Below are positions 22,740-33,524 of a DNA stretch of 64,000 nucleotides, piece after piece. Every line of letters begins with the position of its first letter. Within the stretch, counting starts at the first letter, position 1. Position numbers and translations under genes: made by a program. Under the pieces are notes generated by a model, which was given only the letters and a program-made list of their open reading frames with translations, ran no database searches and was not told where the DNA came from. Origin of the DNA: Rhizophagus irregularis (lineage: Eukaryota > Glomeromycota > Glomeromycetes > Glomerales > Glomeraceae); assembly GCF_026210795.1 (NCBI RefSeq), contig NC_089446.1, positions 558,001-622,000 on the forward strand, in the 5' to 3' direction.

Positions 22740-23671
22740 GGTAGATGTAATTTGTACATGCATAAAAGAATAAATGAAATGAAATAATAAATAGAATCAA
22801 ATCACCTAAAAATCGGCGTTAAAATCTGATTTTTTTACTGCCAATTGCTATCTGATTTCTCACTGAACTGAAGTAGTTTGGTAAATTCGAATATCTATTG
22901 ATTGTATAACCAGCATGGAGATGAAAAATACTATAAAAAATTTGGTCTTCGCTTATATTCAATGTTTTCCAAAGAATTTGTTACTCCTAGTATTTTCTTA
23001 GCGTCGTTCGTTCTAACTCCCTGATCGCTGCCTCGAATTAGTGCAAGAATAGAACTGATGCGTTTAATAATCAAATAAAAAATTGAAAAAATTAATAATC
23101 TGCTGGTTATTTTTAAAATACCATATGAAAAATCTATGAAATTATTCCCAATGCCAACGTTTAGGGCTGCATAATAATTGTCTCACTCCCATGTAATATT
23201 GATTCTGCTTCTAAACTATTTTGTTCCTTGTATTTCTAAATTATTGTTTTAAACTCATTTATCTGGAGATCAAGTTTTTTGATAATATACTTCCAATTGC
23301 ATTTTTTCTAAAATTCGACATAATATCATAGTGGAGAGAACAAATGCACATGCCGGGTATAATAAACATAAATTTACAGAGTTATATATTTAAGTTATGT
23401 TAATTTCTTTCTTTTTTATTAATATGTATTTAAAAAAAACCTTAAATGTTAAACTGACAGCTAACTACCTAAGCGAAAAGTGAGAAATGGGTTTTTCATA
23501 GGAGAAATGGGTTTTAAGCGACTATGTTTTGTCTGATTATTTTGGTTTCGAGATATAAAAATTTTTTATCTTAACTGATCATTAGTCAGATGATAAATCA
23601 TCAGCTGGTTTTCTGTGCTACAGCATAATTTTGAGTCCGATTTATTCTGAAAATTGCCTACTTTAAACTTA
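22740..23671. other. AT-rich DNA, no gene seen
   Basis: No supported frame. Confidence 0.4.
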
Positions 23672-24646
23672 TTAATCCCAGATAGACAAATCCGCCGATA
23701 TGTTTAATATAGCTTCTACAGACGCTTGTCTGTCTCCAAAATCATTATTAGTCACAATGGATGTTGGTGTGCCAGAAGGAGTCTTTTCATTTTTATGCAA
23801 TTCTACCGCAAGAGCACTCTTAAAAATAGAAAATTCGTCCTTATGATTAATAAAGTTTAAGTAATCAATAAGTCGATTCCTGTAATCCCTGGAATGTTTA
23901 AATATTAAATTATCTCTCATCGGAGGATTTTCGGGTAGCTTTTCGATACATTGAAGAAGCCGATATATGTCTTTGGCAATTCAGCCGTAGTATTCAGCAG
24001 TTTAACAGATTTGTCAAAATATTCAACTCTAATCCTAAGATCTCTGGCTTTTCGTCTTTCCGAACCTATCCGACTAAAATTGTATGGAATTGAGATCTCG
24101 TTAACTTTCGCCTCTACAATCCTAAGATCACTAACTGATCGAACGTGCAAAATTCCATCTGATTTCGTATATTGCATCAACCCGGTTTCAACGTTCATTG
24201 TAAATGTCTTAATATTGGTTTCTTTTAGTATGCTCCAGAGCGCGAACGAGACGTTGAATACATTTGTATTCAACTTATCAGTGACTGTTTCCGCAAGTTT
24301 GGCATTATCTAAAATTTAACAAATTATTAATGACCCAACCGAGTAAAATCTTTCATACTAATATTATACCTTTCTTATTTTTTTTAATATTATTGTTGTC
24401 GCTTATACCTTAAAAAAAAAATCCAAATTAGTAAGATACTAATCAATATCAGTTATACAAATATATCAAAATCTTTCGTAATATTATATATACCTTTCTT
24501 GGTTTTTTTTGTATTTTTAACATCATTATCATTTTTTCTTTTATTGTTGTTGTCTCTTGCGCCTTAAAAAAAAAAATCAAATTAATAAAAATACCAATCA
24601 ATATCAGTCATACAAATATATTAAACATACTTGTTGAAGAAATCAT
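23672..24646 (-). pseudogene. Spliced gene of unknown function, one frameshift
   Basis: Minus-strand gene: exon 1 24646-24631 (ATGATTTC...), exon 2 24562-24494, exon 3 24408-24370, exon 4 24308-23672, all with GT-AG introns and consistent phase. Exons 2 and 3 are related: both start near a RDNNN or SDNNN motif and end with K-rich NKK/KKTKK followed by GTATA. Their introns are also alike, so the block looks tandemly duplicated. Exon 4 encodes a soluble domain (DNAKLAETVTDKLNTNVFNV...). A single-base loss near 23973 shifts the frame; after it RLLQCIEKLPENPPMRDNLI and about 80 more codons follow. The family is not recognised. The lesion could be a sequencing error. Confidence 0.5.
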
Positions 24647-25150
24647 TTCGAGAAACCTTGTTGTGGATTAGATGGAATGAAGGTAATATGAATTAAGGAA
24701 AGTAAGTATTAAATGAAACAAAGTAAGGTAATGAAACAAATTTTTTGAAAGAGAAATTCAGATTAGAATTCGTTTTTAAATAATGTAAAATTTTCACATA
24801 ATCACATGTAAGTCAATTATCTCGGGAATGATTAATCACATTTAGAACTAACTAATTACAGAAAGTACACACCTAATTATTACACTAATTACAATTAGAA
24901 TGATTATACATTTTTTATTTGCAACCAGTCATGTGACTTACAGTAATTACATTTGATTAATGTATTTTTTTAACAAGATTTTTAAGATCGTTAAATTAAA
25001 ATTTATATGAATTTAATTTCATCATTCAATCTCTTTATCATTGCGAATCTCGCTACCTTCAGAACAACTTGAACGATGTTATTACATTAAATACAGTAAG
25101 TCACGTTTTTAGGTATATTTATGAGAACTGAGTACGACGGTATTCTACTT
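24647..25150. other. AT-rich DNA, no gene seen
   Basis: Likely upstream region of the minus-strand gene ending at 24646. Confidence 0.4.
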
Positions 25151-25153
25151 CAA

Positions 25154-26790
25154 TCATTTCAGCAATCTTAGTTTGATCTTTCGCACATATAGTTGGTTCC
25201 ATATAGTCATATGCATATCGCCATTTACTAATTGATTCATAAAATTTGAGGTATTAATTCCTAAGAGGTCACAAGAATTTTCACTGTAATTTCGCACTTT
25301 CTGAAGAAATCTTATTGTTGAACCCGCAAGGTTAAATGTGATCCACCTTACAGCAAGGGTACTAATTGAGATAAGTATTACAAGTAAATCAACGAAAGTC
25401 CCCATTGTAGTGACATTACGTTATATTTTATCTAGAACTTTTGTAACTGATTGGACCATCCCAATAAATATAAGTTATTTTTCATCCATAGTTTTATTCA
25501 CCATATATCGATTACAGTCCAACATCCAACTTTAATTCCATGTTCTTCCACTTCTTCCAAAAGGGTTCTAATGCCAGATAAGTTTTACTAGTTGATGATA
25601 TTTGGAATCAAGAACCTTCTTTTTGTAGTACTTGAGTAATTACTTTGTTTGACGACTTTCTTGTTTTTAATATGAGCGTTCATCAAAAGAAAAATTGATC
25701 CATTTATTGAAATTAGGCACTTGATTATATTCATGACAAATTGAATCTGTTATCGGCTGCACAGTCTTCGATATTATGGCTATCAATAGGGAGATCCTAA
25801 AATATGATAAGGAAGAAAAGTTCGTTTGAACTTTTCTTAATCGTGATTATTAAATGTGCCAGAGTTTTTTGATTGGTCTAAATGATTTTGACTAATATTA
25901 CTGGATAAGGAAGAAAAGTTCATTCAAACTTTTCTTAATTCTCAAAGTCTTGTGATTAAAGATCTTCAACGATAAGGAAGAAAAGTTCATTCGAACTTTT
26001 CTTCAAAGTCTTGTGATTAAAGATCTTTAACAATAAGGAAGAAAAGTTCGTTCGAACTTTTCTTAATCGTGATTATATGAGGAAAGCACAAGTATACGAT
26101 TAACACGTGAATTCTCCATTTGCATTTAATATTATGGCACAATCAATTTGAACAAGTAATATTTGTAACACCATTTTTTGGAACAATACCCAAGACATTT
26201 CATTCATGCTTTTGAAATAACCTTCTGCTTGATCTGACCCATCATATAAATCATCATTTCGGAGAATTGTATATTGAACTTTTGACTTTTCAAAGTGTCA
26301 TATTTTGCAAAAATAGCATACTTTAATCCAAAAAATCTGTGTCATCTTTAAGGGTATTTGATTTGATTCGTTAAAAGAATTTTAGTTGGTTGATCCCCAG
26401 TCAAATCAATGATACCAGTATTCATTGTTGGCGTATTATAATTATTATTAAAAAATGATGTCAAAAAGGTGGTGCGCATTCTTTTTGATTCAATTTCTTG
26501 TGTTATTTTGGAATTTTCGATATGTGTTGGTGTAATAATATGTTCCTTTAATCTGGTTCCATCACTAAACGGTGCAGAATTATTAATTTTTGACAACTTT
26601 GACAATAAACATGCTTATTATTACTAATAAATCGTAGGATTTATCCTCTAAAATCTTTTTAAATAAAAATTTTCCCGATAGAACAAGATTTTGAAAAATT
26701 TCTACTATCTTTTGTTCTGTATTTTCATCTCGAGTTCTTTTGGCTGATAAATTTTCACTTTGAACTACTAAAATTTAATATAAATTACTT
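25154..26790 (-). pseudogene. Decayed coding remnants with a zinc-finger-like motif
   Basis: Minus-strand coding-like stretches run through several frames. At about 26775-26600, after a TTTTAG acceptor, come SENLSAKRTRDENTEQ and more. In a shifted frame, HVYCQSCQK followed by GTRLKEHIITPTHIENS gives a C-x2-C...H-x5-H arrangement like a BED or C2H2 finger. Then 26605-26348 is open, and 26300-26100 reads KVQYTILRNDDLYDGSDQ and more. The frame at 25405-25154 is also open for 83 codons. Several frameshifts separate these parts, so they may not all belong together. Family unknown; transposon or expanded-family origin is likely. Confidence 0.35.
25813..26064. repeat. Four near-identical 26-nt palindromes
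   Basis: Copies at 25813-25838, 25911-25936, 25978-26003 and 26039-26064 each read AAGAAAAGTTC, four loop bases, GAACTTTTCTT. The 11-bp stem is perfect in three copies; copy 2 has one mismatch. Flanks such as AGTCTTGTGATTAAAGATCT also recur between copies 2-3 and 3-4, so the unit duplicated in tandem and then diverged. Confidence 0.8.
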
Positions 26791-26799
26791 AATTATTTT

Positions 26800-27829
26800 A
26801 CACGTTTAAATTAATACATAAGAGCGACATTTTCACCAGTATTAGATGCAGTGCTTTTTCCTTTTCCTTGAATAAAGTTATTTGTTATTCCAAAATAATC
26901 AAGTTTTTTTTTGTTGTAAACTTTTTTTGGATGAACTTGAATTACTTACTACTTTCATTCTTTATGATTAAATTTATTGACAAAGAAAAAAGAGATAAAT
27001 GATAAATAATAAATAATAAAAAGTACATCGAACATTCCTGATATGGATTTTTGTACGTCGAACCCCTTAATTCTGAACTAAATCTGTACGCAGAAGTAAT
27101 GCCTTCAAACAAGCATTCAAGGTATAATAGAGATTAGTAATGCTATTATGTTGTCAGAACATAATTACCTGTTTAGAGAATCAAATTAGTATAAACCAGT
27201 TTTTATAGTATCAAAATGGTTAAACATTATGTCAGAAACCATAGAAACATGTGACAGAACTACCCGAAAATTTGGGTTCTATCTGTGTATTTAGGGGCTT
27301 TGAGAGAAGAAAAAAAAAATCTACAAATAATATAATAAAAAATGTTACATGAAGTGGAAGAGTAACACAACAAAATTACCAAATCAGTAAGATATAATAA
27401 ATTCAGGGAATTCGTAAAATTTAAATTCGAACAAAATGATTTAGTAAAAAATTTAATTACGTATATGTCACGATAAAATCAAAGCCACATATATATTTGC
27501 ACAAGTCATAGGATTATTTTAAAATCAGCATTCAATTTATTTATTGAATTTCGTTAGTTTTTATTTTTTATATAATTTATATAAATACTACCCGGGTTCT
27601 AATACAAAACTTCAGTGAATTATATTCAGGTCTTAAGCCAGGGGAAATTTTTTATATCGAGTAAAATACCTAAAGTGGGTACGCCTAAAGGGTGATATTT
27701 TATGCAGTGCTTGTCGTTTAATTATAATCACGATGGTGTACAATTTTGTATTAGTGCAGATACTTACGTTATCATAATATTTTAAAAATATAAACGCGAC
27801 AGAGTATTCTCTACCAGGTTTAAAACAAA
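26800..27829. other. AT-rich DNA, no gene seen
   Basis: No supported frame. Upstream region of the 27830 gene. Confidence 0.4.
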
Positions 27830-28513
27830 ATGGATAAGGTAAAAAAGCAAATTAAACAAAATTTCATATTTTTTCTTTAAAAAAAATTACTAATTTTGAT
27901 TATTTGATTAATAATATATTAAGGAAGAATTTAACAAAATTCTGATTGATGAATTAAAATTACTTTTCTTAAAAACAAGAAGCCCTTCAAACGATTTCTT
28001 AGAAATATTATTAAAATCAATAAATCCTGCAATGAACTATAGTCAAATTGAAGAATACATCAAAATTTGCAAGGGAAAATTTTCAGATTTTAGGTATAAT
28101 TACAAAAAAGAAATTTTAAATAAAGCGCGAAATCTTGAGGGTTATTTTAGGTAATGTGAAATTAAAATTAATAACTGAAAGTATATTATATTTTTAATTT
28201 TAATTTTTTTTTTATTAGAAATATTAAGTTAGAAGAATTCGAAAGTTTGTTAAATGATATTATTACTGAAAATGATTGCAGACAGATTCTTGCTTCACAT
28301 CTTTCTTGTGTATATAAAGAATCTTTTGAGGGTAATGAAGTATCTTTAAATGAGCTTACTAATTTTGTTACAAAAAGTATGTTAATTGGTATAAAATCTT
28401 TTTACATACCAAACTTTAATGTAAAAGAGGAACTTAAAAAATTAGACTATTGTACTAGTTCAGTTAGACTACAATCAAGGTATCATACTAATATTGTATA
28501 TAACATGGATTAA
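27830..28513 (+). CDS. Hypothetical three-exon gene, paralogue of the next gene
   Basis: Exon 1 27830-27838 (MDK), intron to 27923, exon 2 27924-28150, intron 28151-28218, exon 3 28219-28513; phases agree and the product is 176 aa. The helical N-terminus (MDKEEFNKILIDELKLLFLK) resembles the MDKNKKLLIQELKLLFLRCR segment of the gene at 28863-30230. The two genes lie in tandem, 350 bp apart. No catalytic motif or membrane segment is visible. An intact frame through two introns suggests a real gene, but its function cannot be inferred. Confidence 0.55.
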
Positions 28514-28862
28514 AATAAACTGAAATTATAAGTTACAGATTGAGCTTACCATATGATCGGAATTTTACTATGTAACGACAATTTTGTAAATAAAGTTTGT
28601 TTAGTAAAATTATCATTATATGACATTGACTGGATGATATATAAAGCTGTAAGATCAAATCCTTAAATAGTTCTTACACTCTTATATTGTAATAATATAA
28701 TGTTCAAACAAATTAAGCCACGATGAATCAGTTGTACTACTCTATTTACCTGGATGCACATGATCGTTACGCGCCTTACATCACATTTAAATATTTAATG
28801 TACGCGTCTAATATTTGATTTTTTCAATTTTTTCTCGTTCAATTTTTCTTCCAGAAAAAAAA

Positions 28863-30230
28863 ATGCCACCCAAAAAATCTAATCAAAAAATACTACCTAA
28901 CGCACAAAACACGTCAAAAGGTAAATAATATTACGATAAATAATCTCTTTTAAATATAAAGAGAATTCATTATATTCGTTATTATAGAACATGGAAGTAA
29001 CTCGAAAAGAACTTCAAATATCGAAGACGAGGAAACTGTTAAAAAAAGAGGTTCAAAAAAACCACGACCTAATGCTGCTGAAAATAGTACCGTAAAAATT
29101 ACAGTTCCCAAAGATCTTGACTATAGTGGTACGACTTAATTTAATTATGATTTTAATAATCTCAGAGTTAAACAACAATTTTTTTTTTTGTAGTAAGCGA
29201 AGAAAGTGATGTTGGTTTAGAGGAGGATAAACTTATTCCACTTAACCCGGATAACATTATTAATCTGGAAGAAGAAAGTGAGATTAAAAAAAACAAGTAA
29301 GAATATTATAATTCAATTAATGATAGCTTACAAGAAATGAATTTAAATTATATTTTTTTTTTTAGTATTAATTTAGAATCATATAGCGAATTCCAAATCG
29401 CAAATTTCGTTGCAGATCATCTGTCAATTTTAAAATTAGCAAACGTACTTCGTGATTCAAAAGAAACGCCAGCAGGGAATTCAGTAAATGAGTCATTAAA
29501 TATTCAAAATGAGAAGGTAATATTAATATTTTATTAGACTATAATGAATATGTAGTTCTCTAATACCAAACAGCTAGTGTGATCTTAAATAAATAAAATT
29601 TATTTTTTTTAGAAAACCATGGACAAAAATAAAAAGCTTTTAATTCAAGAATTGAAGCTGTTGTTCCTTAGATGTAGGATAGCAAATTCTCACATTTTTA
29701 ATTCAATCATTTCTGCAACCCATCCGCATTTACGAACTGAACTTTACAGAGATGAAGCTAAAGAACTTCGTCGTGAATGTGGCCTAAAAATGTCAGACTT
29801 TCAGTTCAAATTTATAGCAACTTTGACCGAAATGGCTCGCACTTTTATTGATAGTGGTGAAAAGTAAGTATTTGGAAGGTTTTAGCATTATCATTTAATT
29901 AATTAAATTTATTGATTTTGTCTATTGATTTTGTTTATTAATAGGGTAGAAGATTTTATTGGAGATTCGTGGAGAAATATTTTGGGCTTGCATCTTAAAG
30001 CCATTAACAAAATGAAGTTCGAAGCAATGAAGGAAGATCATAAAAGGCTCCACAATTTTGTGCTGAAATCGTTTAAAGCTGTAGTAGATTATGAACAAAA
30101 AAAATCCACAATAAGTCCTAAAGACATTATAAAAGATACTTTAAACCATATTACGATCAATATAAAAGTTCCTTCATTTTCGGGTCATGATATTGTAAAC
30201 AATTTAAATATCGAAGATTTAATTAAGTAG
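28863..30230 (+). CDS. Hypothetical six-exon gene
   Basis: Exons 28863-28920, 28988-29128, 29194-29296, 29366-29516, 29613-29863 and 29945-30230 join in consistent phase to give 329 aa. The N-terminal third is a basic, Ser/Lys-rich low-complexity segment (MPPKKSNQ; KRGSKKPRPN) like a nuclear-localised tail. An acidic stretch follows, then an all-helical C-terminal domain (MDKNKKLLIQELKLLFLR; KMSDFQFKFIATLTEMA) shared with the upstream gene. All introns are 65-97 bp with T-rich acceptors. Function unknown; the upstream gene looks like a shortened paralogue lacking the basic tail. Confidence 0.6.
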
Positions 30231-31205
30231 CACCACTATAAGAAAGTGTTATTTGATTGAATCTTATAAAATTAATTAGTAAATAAACACAGAAAATATT
30301 TTTGAGAAATTGAAAAACATAGGAAAAAATTTTATTTTGTGATAAATTGCGCTACCTTAGATTTTCTACAAAAATTAAATTTGGTTTTTCTTACTAGATT
30401 TAAAATTTTGTATTTTAGAATTTTCACGTATTTCAATACCTAAATTTAAGTGGACACAATTACAATTTTGTTACATTCAGGGGTATTTATTCGTCACGAA
30501 TAATCGCATATAGTAGAGTTAAGAACACATGAAGACGGTAGATATTATGATCTGATCATTGTGATCATTGTGTAAGGATTTGCAAAAATAGATAATCGAT
30601 ATTATATTAATATAACAAATTCGTATAATTGATTACATGATGATATATCATTGATATCGTCTAATATTGATATCTTCAATATTGTTACTAGAACAACGAA
30701 ATATTTATATTGTTATAACAAATTTAGAAATAGTTGACAATCAGATGACAAATCTATTTATTTTATTTATTTAGTACATTATATGAAAATATTAAATTTT
30801 TACATCAATCGGATAAAATGAAAAATACATTTTAAGAAAATATATACTAAACATCAATTAAAGCCCATATATTCAATTTCCAAAAATGTGTTGAACTAAT
30901 TTAAATAAATGTCGACGAGTCACAAATAGATATCTAGATTTTTCATCAATCTATAGATGAAAATTCTTTATAAAATAGTTCTCTTTTGGCACATGAGTCG
31001 AATCAGTCGATACAAAACCAATAGCAGTTTTATTACAATTATTTGTTGTCACGTGTAAGTAGTTATAATCATATAAATAATGACGTAATATACTGTACCT
31101 TAAATAGCGCGTCATAACTGACAAAAAAAAATCTTCCCACTTGTTTTCGCTGTTTCTAGTTTTTGAAATAAATAAACAGTATTTTTCTTTAATTTCTTTA
31201 ATAAA
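30231..31205. other. Intergenic DNA with a repeat shared at 33.3 kb
   Basis: Positions ~30868-30940 (ATTCAATTTCCAAA, GTTGAACTAATTTAAAT, GTCGACGAGT, CACAAA) recur in the same orientation at ~33275-33350. No gene seen. Confidence 0.45.
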
Positions 31206-32541
31206 ATGGAATTTGGAGGTGGGTTTACTTTTGATAAAGGTATTTTTTGAGGTGTTTACCTTCTTTTGATAAAGGTGTTATTTTTTTTTTTACCTTCTTT
31301 TGATGAAGGTGTTATTTTTTTTTTACCTTCTTTTGATGAAGGTGTTATTTTTTACTTTCTTTTGATGAAGGTGTTATTTTTTTTACCTTCTTTTGATGAA
31401 GGTGTTATTTTTTACCTTCTTTTGATGAAGGTGTTATTTTTTTTACCTTCTTTTGATGAAGGTGTTATTTTTTACCTTCTTTTGATGAAGGTGTTATTTT
31501 TTTTACCTTCTTTTGATGAAGGTGTTATTTTTTTTACCTTCTTTGATGAAGGTGTTATTTTTTTGATAAAATAGAACCATGCCACCCAGATAATTGCTCA
31601 TTATTTATTGGTGGTGATAATCTTGCCGGTATGACGTCATTAACTATTGAAAATTGGATCAAAAAAAATGAAACCATTCCACAAAATTTTGCGCATATTT
31701 TCAAAAAAAGAAAGGAGAAGTATGTATATACTTATTAATTATATTTTTTAATTTTAATATTAAATGAAATTAAATGAAGATTTAACTTTTAGTTATGGAT
31801 TTATTCATTTCGTTGACGAGGAAACTAAAATTAATTTCTTTGAAGAAGTAGATGGAAAAAAATTTAAAATTGGTCAAGAAAGTGAGGAGGAATTAACAAT
31901 CCATTTTTTTCCCTTAGTAAGAAAAAAGCAAGCTGAACATGTAATTTTAATTTATTTTTTTTAAAAAAAATGTAAGCAATTAATTTATTATTATTACTAA
32001 TGTTTATGTTTATTTTTATATAGAAGACCGTAGATTCAAACTATGGTCCTTCTCATAATTTATATAATTTATATGATGACGGGTAATTATGTTTGTTTGT
32101 TTAACATGAAATTTTACTAAATATAATATTTAACTGATGTTTAGTTAATTTTTAATTTAATATAAAATGATATTTTCTTTATATATAATATACCAACCAT
32201 CAATAATAAAGATGAAATAAGTCTTTATGTAGATGATGATGATAAAGTTGTTATCATCAGTGGCGAATATAAGAACATCAATATAGTGGAAGGTAATCAT
32301 TGTATTAAAAAGTTAATTCCAACCGGCAGATTTGAAACTAAGATTCCATTACCATCAAGGTAGTAAGTAGTTGTAATTATTTTATTTAATTATATACTAT
32401 AGTTATTCTAATTTTAATTGATATAATAGAATCGATCCAACAAAAAAAGTGAAAATTGAAAAAGTAGATGCTATCAGTTTATTTAAAATAACATTTACAA
32501 AAGGAGAAGGGTATAAAAAAAGAAGATTATCAATAGAATAA
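31206..32541 (+). CDS. RRM-like region joined to an Hsp20 (alpha-crystallin) domain
   Basis: Exons 31206-31218, 31575-31719, 31793-31940 and 32024-32082 join in phase. A further block from about 32193 to 32360 and a last exon from about 32431 to stop 32539-32541 follow. The acceptor of the fifth block has no clean AG, so one boundary is unresolved. The N-terminal part has RNP2-like SLFIGGDNL and RNP1-like NYGFIHFVDEE, suggesting an RNA-recognition fold. The C-terminal part reads as an alpha-crystallin domain: DKVVIISGEYK, GRFETKIPLPSRIDP, then LFKITFTK. Hsp20 proteins are ATP-independent holdase chaperones. Intron 1 contains a hairpin minisatellite. The Hsp20 call is firm; the RRM call is tentative. 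Confidence 0.55.
31240..31570 (+). repeat. Hairpin minisatellite inside intron 1
   Basis: About ten copies of a ~30-bp unit, each holding ACCTTC-TTTTGAT-GAAGGT, a 6-bp stem with a 7-nt loop, separated by T runs. From 31381 the array is a 60-bp dimer repeat (31381-31440 equals 31441-31500). It lies between donor GTGGGT (31219) and acceptor AAATAG (31574). Confidence 0.9.
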
Positions 32542-33524
32542 TAAAGAATAATAGTTTATTTTTTTAAAAAATAAAAAATAAGTATTTTAAATTCTATAAA
32601 ACAAGCAGTATCCAAATTTTGAACTTTAATTTCTTAAAATCGCACTTGAATTTATAAAGCAGTACCAATAGCGAATTTTTTTTAACTATCGCAGAATTAA
32701 TAAAATAAATATTGTGCAGTTCAACCGCATTTTTTTTTATTTTCAATTAAAGTCAAAGTTCTTACCTAAAACAGTCTTTAAACACAAATGTATTCTTCTT
32801 GATCTGTGTAACAGTACAGACTAGACCACATTAGGTTCCCAGACCAACTGTGCTTTTTAATATATTCCCTTTAAAAATAAGGAAAACCAAATTAAGTTTT
32901 AGTTAATATTTTTATTTTTATGAATTTTCATTAATGACATTAATTAACGTGTACAATTAAGCAGGCTAGGTATAAATTTCAGTAAATACATTTACAAATT
33001 GCGTGAAGCAGGTCTCTTCTAACTTATTAAATAAAGACTTCTGGTAGCTACTGTATCTGAAATAAAGAATATTATTAATTTATTAAATTATTAGACCAAA
33101 AATAAATATATCTTGATAATACGCACTTTGACTTACCATTTATTTTGCTTATTAATTAAAGTTTTAAGTATAGTGCATTAAGAATTTTCATGATTTTTAT
33201 TATTATTATTATAATAACAATGTCTGTATTTGAATGTTTCATTTTATCCGAATAATTATCGATTGATGTAAAAGCCTCACATTCAATTTCCAAATATGTA
33301 CCAAATTGTGTTGAACTAATTTAAATGAATGTCGATGAGTAGTCACAAAATCAAGATCTAGATAAAAAGAAAAAAATTTTTTATGATTCTTTTTCAGCAT
33401 ATAGGAAAAAACATTTTTTTTTTAATAGAAACCGATATTATATTATTTAATTATTAAATTTTTAACGTATGTGATTGTAGCTAATACAGCCTCTCCTCAT
33501 TATTGTTAAGACAAAATTTTTAAC
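32542..33524. other. Intergenic DNA, no gene seen
   Basis: Includes the second copy of the repeat from 30868 (at ~33275-33350). Confidence 0.4.

Noticed and set aside
31266-31574. 102-codon frame through the hairpin minisatellite
   Set aside because: It is the translation of the repeat (FFLPSFDEGVI units) and lies between good intron borders.
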